From Pirellulales bacterium (lineage in GTDB: Bacteria; Planctomycetota; Planctomycetia; Pirellulales; Thermoguttaceae), in NCBI GenBank assembly GCA_020846145.1, contig JADLEL010000109.1, forward strand, positions 1 through 35,891: a DNA stretch of 35,891 bases, written 5' to 3'. The notes beneath the pieces were generated by a model that ran no database searches, was not told the origin of the DNA, and saw only the letters and a program-made list of their open reading frames with translations. How positions within the stretch are numbered: position 1 is the first letter of the stretch; every line of letters starts with the position of its first letter. Below, piece by piece: positions 30,424-35,891 of the stretch. The translations under genes were made by a program, and so were the position numbers.

Positions 30424-32007
30424 TTATTTCGGCGCGTCGAAGGCGTTCGCCGCCCAGCGGATATCGCGGCAATCGGCGTCCATCTCGGCCACTTGAAGAG
30501 TGGGATTTTTGAGACGGCAGCCGTGAATAAACGCTTCGCGGACGTTCCGCAAACGGAAGACGCAGTCGGTTTTCGCATCGGTCTGCGCCGCAAGACCGGC
30601 GACTTCGAGCCGCTCGACGTCCTCGCAAACCAAAGGCGGACGGACATCGGCCCGCTCGTAACCGAGATCCAAGTTGCGCAGGCGGAGGTTCCTTCCGTGT
30701 CGCGCGTAAAAGCCGTAAGCCGGCAATCGGCCGAACATGGTCGATTCGGGATATTCGCCTTCCAACTCGGGCACGTCATACCGCTGGGCTTCTTCCCGCG
30801 TGCCGCCCCCCGCAAAACGCAGGCTGATGTTCTCCAGCGCCACGTCCTCAATCGGATGTCCGGGAACGCCGACGAGGGCGCACCCGGTCGGACCGATGTT
30901 CCGGCCGACGATATTGGCGATCGAAACGTCGCGGAGCAGGCCGACATCGGGGCGGGGATCGGTTTCCTTGACCCGCGCGCCGCGATTTCCCAATCGCAGG
31001 AAGATCGCGGCTTCGACGCCTTCGATGGCCAGATTGCTGATGACGACCCGCTCCAGCTTTCCTCCATCGACCATCTGCAGGGAGACGCCGGAGAAGCTGC
31101 GGGAGACGCCGTCGCGGCGGCCTTCGGGCGGCGGTTGGATCACGCAGTTGCTGAGGGTGATGTTTTGAAATCCGCCCAATCCCTCCGCGCCCAGCTTGAA
31201 GGCGTTGGTGCGGCTGGCCAATACGCAATTCGTTACCGCGACGTTGCGGCAGGGGCGGTCGTACGTGCTCTTGAGCACGATGGAATCGTCGCCCGAGTCG
31301 ATGAAGCAGTCGCTGATCGCCACGTCCTCGCAGGCGTCGATGTCGAAACCGTCGTTGTTGGCGGCGGCGTGCGACGAGACGCCGACCCCGCGGACGCGAA
31401 CCCGCCGACAGGCCACGAAGAGCATCGCCCACATCGCCGATTGCGTGAGCGTGATGTCTTCGACCCACACGTCGCGGCATTCGATGAGCCGGATCAAGTA
31501 GGGCCGCACGCGCCACTTCGCGCCGAATTGCTTGCGGAACTCTGCTCCTTGGCCGTCGAGAATGCCCGGCCCGCGAATGCCGATGCAATCGAGCTTCTCG
31601 CCGTAGATCAGGGCATGTTGCACGTAGAGATGGCTGCGGGAGACGAGCGTCGGCCGCTGTACGGGATAATCTTCCAGCCGGGGGCTTCCGACCAGCACCG
31701 CGCCGGGGGCGAATTGCAGATTGACGCGGGACTTCAAAATCATCCCGCCGGTCAAATACCGGCCCGGCGGGAAAAAGACCGTCCCTCCGCCCGCCGCCGC
31801 GCAGGCGTCGATGGCCGACTGGAAGGCGGGCGTATTCAGGGTTGTGCCGTCACCAACGGCGCCGGAAGCGCGCACGTTCCAGACGGGCAGATTCGCGGGC
31901 ATTGCCGCGGGTGGCTCCACGGCCGATGCCGTGCTCCCGAATGCCGCCGCGCCTCCGGCCAAACCCAATCCGCCGATCAGTCCGCGCCGCGTAATTTCGC
32001 GCTGCAT
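30424..32007 (-). CDS. GH28-like (polygalacturonase fold) exported protein
   Basis: 527 residues. The N-terminus TRRGLIGGLGLAGGAAAFG looks like a Tat signal. A pectate-lyase-superfamily opening (GAVGDGTTLNTPAFQSAID, GGGTVFFPPGRYLTGG) leads into a right-handed parallel beta-helix. GH28 motifs seen are NNDGFDID (217-224) and SGDDSIVLKS (238-247), which hold the catalytic Asp residues. The canonical GHG that should follow is replaced by SRTNAFKLG (265-273), and no RIK motif is evident, as in divergent GH28 branches. Proposed substrate: a pectin-type or other acidic polysaccharide. GAGG lies 5 nt before ATG. Confidence 0.85.
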   Translation of the reverse strand: MQREITRRGLIGGLGLAGGAAAFGSTASAVEPPAAMPANLPVWNVRASGAVGDGTTLNTPAFQSAIDACAAAGGGTVFFPPGRYLTGGMILKSRVNLQFAPGAVLVGSPRLEDYPVQRPTLVSRSHLYVQHALIYGEKLDCIGIRGPGILDGQGAEFRKQFGAKWRVRPYLIRLIECRDVWVEDITLTQSAMWAMLFVACRRVRVRGVGVSSHAAANNDGFDIDACEDVAISDCFIDSGDDSIVLKSTYDRPCRNVAVTNCVLASRTNAFKLGAEGLGGFQNITLSNCVIQPPPEGRRDGVSRSFSGVSLQMVDGGKLERVVISNLAIEGVEAAIFLRLGNRGARVKETDPRPDVGLLRDVSIANIVGRNIGPTGCALVGVPGHPIEDVALENISLRFAGGGTREEAQRYDVPELEGEYPESTMFGRLPAYGFYARHGRNLRLRNLDLGYERADVRPPLVCEDVERLEVAGLAAQTDAKTDCVFRLRNVREAFIHGCRLKNPTLQVAEMDADCRDIRWAANAFDAPK

Positions 32008-32182
32008 GATTACCTCGACTTTCCGAAAAAATCTCCTTCCCCTCCCCTGCTCCGACGCGGGAGCGAGGCCGCCACTACTTGAATCCGATCATAAAATGTC
32101 GCGCGGAAGAAGTCAATCTTCCAATCTTTATAATCATTGGGGGCTTCCACGCTATGGACCTGTCCAACATCAACTCCGCGAT

Positions 32183-32303
32183 TTTCTCGTTCCCAGGCTC
32201 CCGCCTGGGAACGCAATATCCGCGAGGCTCCCGCCTCGCAGAATCGCCAACCAAACCGTGTCCGCAACGAACAAAACGCGGTCTTGATACTGGACGGGTT
32301 CTA
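32183..32303 (+). repeat. 121-bp dispersed repeat, copy 2 (double hairpin)
   Basis: Gapless counterpart of 10591-10711 with the same two hairpins and shared CTCCCG loops. It lies in the leader of the two-domain hydrolase gene. Its orientation relative to the neighbouring gene is opposite to that of copy 1, so a fixed cis-regulatory role is unlikely. Confidence 0.85.
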
Positions 32304-32385
32304 TGCGAATCAATCGATCAATTATTCGCCAATCCGCCAACCGCCGGTCGGGGCTGTTTTTATCCTTAAATCGATGGCGGAACTG

Positions 32386-32415
32386 ATTTCCACATGGAAA
32401 TGTTTGTGATACAAT
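32386..32415 (+). promoter_or_regulatory. Candidate promoter with operator-like palindrome
   Basis: TTTCCA (32387-32392), 17 bp and TACAAT (32410-32415) resemble a sigma-70-type promoter about 90 bp before the hydrolase ATG. The -35 box sits inside the palindrome ATTTCCA-CA-TGGAAAT (32386-32401), which could be a repressor site. Pattern-based only. Confidence 0.35.
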
Positions 32416-32494
32416 GCTTTTAATCCAGAGACGGAGAGGGTAAAAAGGCTAAATCGAATGCCGGTTCCCCCGGCGCAACCCTTTGCAATTCATC

Positions 32495-32500
32495 AAGGAG
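32495..32500 (+). promoter_or_regulatory. Ribosome binding site of the two-domain hydrolase
   Basis: AAGGAG, six A residues, then ATG 32507. This sets the start at 32507 rather than the upstream in-frame codon at 32483. Confidence 0.75.
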
Positions 32501-32506
32501 AAAAAA

Positions 32507-34624
32507 ATGTTTCACCCCGTTCTCGGGCATCGTTCCCTCTTGGTTTTCCGACCAATAAACGCGATTGGCCGCGGGTGTCTTTTCGCGGCTGCGTTCTGCA
32601 TCTGTGCGGCTGCCGCGGCCCGGGGCGACGATGCTCCCATCACCTGGAGCGCCGACCAAGCGGCCCAGCGGATGGTCGAGTATTTCGAGCGGATGTCGCA
32701 ACCGAAAGCCTTCGAGATCCGCACGAACCAGGAGCGGGAATCGCATAACGAGGCGATTCGAAAGCGGCTGTTGCGGGACCTGCTCCTCGATCCCCTGCCC
32801 GAACGGATATCGCTCGATCCGCACTATTCGGAACCGATTGCCCATCCCTGGTGCACGATCCGCAAAGTGGCCTACCAGCTTTGGCCCGGCGTGTACTGCC
32901 GGGGATTGCTCTACATGCCCAAGTCGATGCCCGAAAAGCCCGCTCCGGGCATGTTATGCACCGTGGGCCATTTCTGGAACGGCTACGAAGACGCCGACGA
33001 GCAGCGGCGATACCTCACCTTCGCCAAAATGGGCTACGTCGTTTTCGTTACGCCCCAAGTTCACCACGAGGACATCCTCCGCGGTTATTCCTATCAGACC
33101 TACATGGTTTGGAACAACATCCGCGCTCTGGACTTTTTGCAAAGCCTTCCCGAAGTGGATGGCAAACGCCTGGGCGTCTGCGGACTCTCCGGCGGCGGAT
33201 TGCAGGCGAACATGCTGGCCGGGCTGGATAACCGGCTCAAGGCCGCCACCATCGCCGGCATGACGTGCGATTTCCGCGAAGTCTCCTTCCCCCACGCGCA
33301 CCATTGCGCCTGCAACCACTACCCCAACGTGATGACCTACGCCGACGCCCCCGAAATCAGCACCTTGAACCTCCCGCTGGCCGTGCAATACCTCACGATG
33401 AACGATTGGACCGGGCATTTCGCCGCCGATAACTTTCCCACCATCCAAACGCTCTACCGCGAAAACGGCGTACCCGACCGGACCGAATGCCTCTACTGGC
33501 CGACGGGACACATCTACGACCGCCCGAAACGCGAACGCACTTATTGGTGGATGGAAAAGTGGGTGCGGGGCAATCGCCGGGCGGTCATCGTCCCCGAACC
33601 GGAGAACATCGAGATCGTCTCCAAGCCGAACGCCCTGCTGAATTGGAAAGTCGATGTCCCCCACGAGCGCGAATATCCCGATTACATCCGCGAGGCCTCC
33701 AAGCGCGAAACGCCCGCCATCGAGAACGCCGAAGCTTGGAAAGCCTATCGCACGCGGATGCAGGCCTCCCTGCGGGAACTCCTCGGCGAGGCGCAAATCC
33801 TGCCCCACCAAGAAAAATCCTCCTTCAAGGAAATAGCGCCTGCCTGGGCCGCAGGCTTGAAAGTCGAGGAATTTCTGGTCGCCGGCGAGGACAAGATTCT
33901 GATCCCAGGGCTTATCATCTATCCGCCCAAGGAGAAAAACTCCTCCGCCGTGGAGATCTATTTGTCCGACGATGGCCGCGCCGCGGCGGAAAAAAATCCA
34001 CAGCCTATTCTCGAAAAGGCCCGCGGCGGCGCAGTCGTCGTCCTGCCCGATCTGCGATTTTCCGGCGATTACGCGCCGCGGCGGCTCGCCGGGCACATCC
34101 GCCAAGGATCGCTCAAGTTCCGCATGGCCAGCGGCATGGGAACCTCCAACGATACCAAGGCTCAATCGCAAGGCATCGTGGGCGCGTGGGACCGCAACGG
34201 CATCTGGTGGAACCGTCCCGTCACGGGGATGATGGCGACCGATCTGCGGTGCGTGATCGACTTCCTGCAAAACGACCGCCGCATCAACCCCGCGCCCGTG
34301 CGCGTTACGGCCAAAGATACGGCGTCCTTGGCGGCGGCCGCGCTGCTGGCGGCCTGCCTCGATCCGCGAATCGCGGCCATCGACGCCGACTTCGCAGGCT
34401 GCTCTTATGAAAAAGCCGGCCCTTGGGAAAATACTCCGAAGGGATTGCCGACCGTCGCAAGCATCCTCCGCTACGGCGATCTCTGGCAATGGGCCGCCCT
34501 GTTGGCCGATCGACGCGTTGCGCTCCGCAACCTTCCCAAGAACGATGCCGACCGCGCTTGGCTGGAAGGCGCGTTCGGAACCATGGGCGCAACCCAAAAC
34601 TTGACGCTGATCGAGAATCCTTAA
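32507..34624 (+). CDS. Exported two-domain acetylxylan-esterase-like alpha/beta hydrolase
   Basis: 705 residues. A hydrophobic N-terminal segment (about 24-39, FAAAFCICAAAAA) serves as signal or anchor. The first hydrolase domain (about 110-350) resembles acetylxylan esterase or dienelactone-hydrolase-like enzymes: GMLCTVGHFWNGYE, a helix with YMVWNNIRALDFLQSLPEVD, nucleophile elbow GLSGG (Ser228), and His335 in PTGHIYD. A second domain (about 430-700) repeats the layout (PGLIIYPP, VVVLPDLRFSGD, MMATDLRCVIDFLQ) but at its elbow reads VTAKDTASLAAAALLA, without GxSxG, so it is probably inactive. It is followed 75 bp later by a DUF4838 gene. Likely role: deacetylating or processing hemicellulose. 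Confidence 0.82.
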   Translation: MFHPVLGHRSLLVFRPINAIGRGCLFAAAFCICAAAAARGDDAPITWSADQAAQRMVEYFERMSQPKAFEIRTNQERESHNEAIRKRLLRDLLLDPLPERISLDPHYSEPIAHPWCTIRKVAYQLWPGVYCRGLLYMPKSMPEKPAPGMLCTVGHFWNGYEDADEQRRYLTFAKMGYVVFVTPQVHHEDILRGYSYQTYMVWNNIRALDFLQSLPEVDGKRLGVCGLSGGGLQANMLAGLDNRLKAATIAGMTCDFREVSFPHAHHCACNHYPNVMTYADAPEISTLNLPLAVQYLTMNDWTGHFAADNFPTIQTLYRENGVPDRTECLYWPTGHIYDRPKRERTYWWMEKWVRGNRRAVIVPEPENIEIVSKPNALLNWKVDVPHEREYPDYIREASKRETPAIENAEAWKAYRTRMQASLRELLGEAQILPHQEKSSFKEIAPAWAAGLKVEEFLVAGEDKILIPGLIIYPPKEKNSSAVEIYLSDDGRAAAEKNPQPILEKARGGAVVVLPDLRFSGDYAPRRLAGHIRQGSLKFRMASGMGTSNDTKAQSQGIVGAWDRNGIWWNRPVTGMMATDLRCVIDFLQNDRRINPAPVRVTAKDTASLAAAALLAACLDPRIAAIDADFAGCSYEKAGPWENTPKGLPTVASILRYGDLWQWAALLADRRVALRNLPKNDADRAWLEGAFGTMGATQNLTLIENP

Positions 34625-34699
34625 AAAATGATTTTTTTCCCGCATAGCAGGGCAACATTGACGAATCGAGGCGAAGGGGGCGGTTAAAAGGATCGCAAT

Positions 34700-35743
34700 A
34701 TGACGAACGGCAACCGACGTCGGTTTTTGTTGGGCTGTGCGGGAGGAATGGCGGCCGCGGCGCTCCCCCTGAAAAATCTATTGGCCGCGGAAAATGCCCC
34801 ATTCGCCACGCGCGGCGTGGTGCTCCTCACCGGCGACCTGTCGCTCGAGGATTGGCCCGAACGCGCCGCGCGGGCCGGGCTGACGACCATCGGCCTGCAT
34901 CACGGCAATTCGCCGCAAATCGTCATCGATTGCGTGAAGTCGCCCGCCGGACAAAAATTCCTCGAAAAGTGCAAACAATTGCGTCTCCAGGTGGAATACG
35001 AGCTGCACGCCATGCGGGAATTGCTGCCCCGAAAACTTTTCGCCAAGAATCCCGAACTGTTCCGCATGAACGACAAGGGGGAGCGAACGCCCGACAACAA
35101 TTGCTGCGTCCACTCCCCCCGCGCGCTGGAAATCCTCGCCGAGAACGCGCTCCGCATCGCCGAGACGCTGCGGCCGACGACCGGCCGTTATTTTTATTGG
35201 GGCGACGACGCGCAGCCCTGGTGCGCCTGCCCGAAATGCCGAGACCTTTCGCCCTCGGAGCAGGCGGTGATGGTCGAGAACCATCTCTGCCGCGCGCTGA
35301 GAAAATCCGAGCCGCAAGCCCAGGTGGCCCATTTGGCCTACACGAACACGCTTCAGCCGCCGAAAAAGGTCAAGCCCGAAGCGGGCGTTTTTCTCGAATA
35401 CGCGCCCATCTTCCGCCGCTACGATATCCCCTACGAGCGGCAGCAAGATCCGAAGCACAAGGATCGGCTCTCCGCCCTGGACGCGAATCTGGAGGTTTTC
35501 CCCAAGGATACGGCCCAAGTGCTGGAATACTGGCTCGATATCTCCCGCTTCTCCGGCTGGAAAAAAAATTCGACCAAACTCCCCTGGAAGAAAGAGGTCT
35601 TTCTCGCCGACCTCGAAACGTACCGCAAGCGCGGCATCCGGCACGTAACCTCCTTCGCGGCCTGGATCGATGCCGCCTATCGGGACCACTTCGGCGATCT
35701 CTCCTTCATCGACGAGTACGGCGCGGGCCTGTCCGCCGAATAA
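34700..35743 (+). CDS. DUF4838 domain exported protein
   Basis: 347 residues. The N-terminus NGNRRRFLLGCAGGMAAAAL has an RRxFL Tat-like signal. The body matches the DUF4838 pattern: ELFRMNDKGERTPDN, CVHSPRALEILAENAL, YFYWGDDAQPWCACPKC and HLAYTNTLQPPKKVKPEAG. DUF4838 proteins are associated with glycoside hydrolase families acting on plant polysaccharides; the exact reaction is unknown to me. This copy is short and lacks the extra N- and C-terminal domains often present. AAGGA lies about 9 nt before the ATG. The gene follows the two-domain hydrolase by 75 bp on the same strand, so a joint transcript is likely. Confidence 0.82.
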   Translation: MTNGNRRRFLLGCAGGMAAAALPLKNLLAAENAPFATRGVVLLTGDLSLEDWPERAARAGLTTIGLHHGNSPQIVIDCVKSPAGQKFLEKCKQLRLQVEYELHAMRELLPRKLFAKNPELFRMNDKGERTPDNNCCVHSPRALEILAENALRIAETLRPTTGRYFYWGDDAQPWCACPKCRDLSPSEQAVMVENHLCRALRKSEPQAQVAHLAYTNTLQPPKKVKPEAGVFLEYAPIFRRYDIPYERQQDPKHKDRLSALDANLEVFPKDTAQVLEYWLDISRFSGWKKNSTKLPWKKEVFLADLETYRKRGIRHVTSFAAWIDAAYRDHFGDLSFIDEYGAGLSAE

Positions 35744-35757
35744 AGGGGTCGGGAGTC

Positions 35758-35891
35758 TTATTGCGGTTCGGACGAGGACTTGCGCGGCCGACCGCGGGCG
35801 CGGAGCGTGGATTGCAACCCCAATCGCTTCGCCGTGCGCGCTTGCCACGGCGCCGCGCCAAACGGCGCGCCGCGCGCCACCGAACGACGCA
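35758..35891 (-). CDS. C-terminus of a REP-associated tyrosine transposase (RAYT), cut by window edge
   Basis: The 43 visible residues before TAA (35758-35760) read RRSVARGAPFGAAPWQAR, then TAKRLGLQSTLRARGRPRKS, then SSEPQ. The pattern RRS..RG.PFG..PWQ..TAKRLGL.STLR.RGRPRK is the characteristic tail of IS200-like REP-associated transposases (Y1 family), by recognition. The catalytic part with HUH and Tyr lies outside the window. If confirmed, it is the natural candidate for mobilising the GGGGAC-type palindromes here. Its stop is 15 bp from that of the convergent DUF4838 gene. Confidence 0.72.
   Translation of the reverse strand, partial: RRSVARGAPFGAAPWQARTAKRLGLQSTLRARGRPRKSSSEPQ

Noticed and set aside
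30313-32082. Plus-strand 589-codon frame
   Set aside because: Antisense of the GH28-like gene, which has a Tat signal, ribosome binding site and catalytic motifs.
32954-34645. Minus-strand 563-codon frame
   Set aside because: Antisense of the two-domain hydrolase, which has a strong ribosome binding site and family motifs.
34778-35848. Minus-strand 356-codon frame
   Set aside because: Antisense of the DUF4838 gene. In the tail region the frame ending at 35758 gives the RAYT-like sequence instead.

Overview
The window is a GC-rich bacterial chromosome segment, most probably from a planctomycete (Pirellulales-like). The pointers are an N-terminal LEPRTLLS motif on a giant secreted protein, a DUF1559 pseudopilin-like protein with a C-terminal H-X9-DG motif, two PEP-CTERM-tagged proteins, a class II photolyase, and many palindromic intergenic repeats. 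I saw no rRNA, tRNA or CRISPR array and no prophage.

Layout. (1) 1-10554, minus strand: one uninterrupted reading frame of at least 3518 codons, running off the left edge. It encodes a secreted multidomain protein made of two large tandem modules. Each module has a metzincin-like metalloprotease, a PPC-like domain, a DUF1349-like sandwich, three FN3 domains, three PKD-like/Big-like pairs and cadherin-like repeats. Much of the module is also duplicated at DNA level with an offset of about 5.01 kb. (2) 10555-12591: dispersed and tandem palindromic repeats around a small PEP-CTERM protein. (3) 12592-18496, minus strand: a URO-D-like protein, then a sodium:solute symporter and an FGGY sugar kinase as a tight pair, then a DUF1559 protein. 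(4) 18497-19341: a non-coding, repeat-rich stretch. (5) 19342-22221, plus strand: a VOC protein, a class II photolyase and a secreted glycerophosphodiester phosphodiesterase. (6) 22362-26048, minus strand: a probable three-gene operon of a membrane HD-GYP protein, an overlapping membrane protein with a degenerate HD-GYP domain, and an APC amino-acid permease. (7) 26509-27969, minus strand: a VKOR-DsbA disulfide-forming fusion. (8) 28583-35743: four exported proteins pointing to plant or algal polysaccharide breakdown (PEP-CTERM alpha/beta hydrolase, GH28-like protein, two-domain acetylxylan-esterase-like protein, DUF4838 protein). (9) 35758-35891, minus strand: the last 43 residues of what looks like a REP-associated tyrosine transposase (RAYT).

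Two themes link the genes. One is export and carbohydrate scavenging: giant adhesin/protease, PEP-CTERM proteins, GH28, esterases, DUF4838, sugar kinase plus symporter, and a disulfide-forming enzyme that could serve the secretome. The other is a mobile palindrome family. GGGGAC-type hairpins, some bounded by GTAASCGTTC ends, occur in four intergenic regions, and a RAYT-like C-terminus lies at the right edge. The least ordinary observations are the tandemly duplicated protease megaprotein, the active/degenerate HD-GYP pair and the palindrome family.
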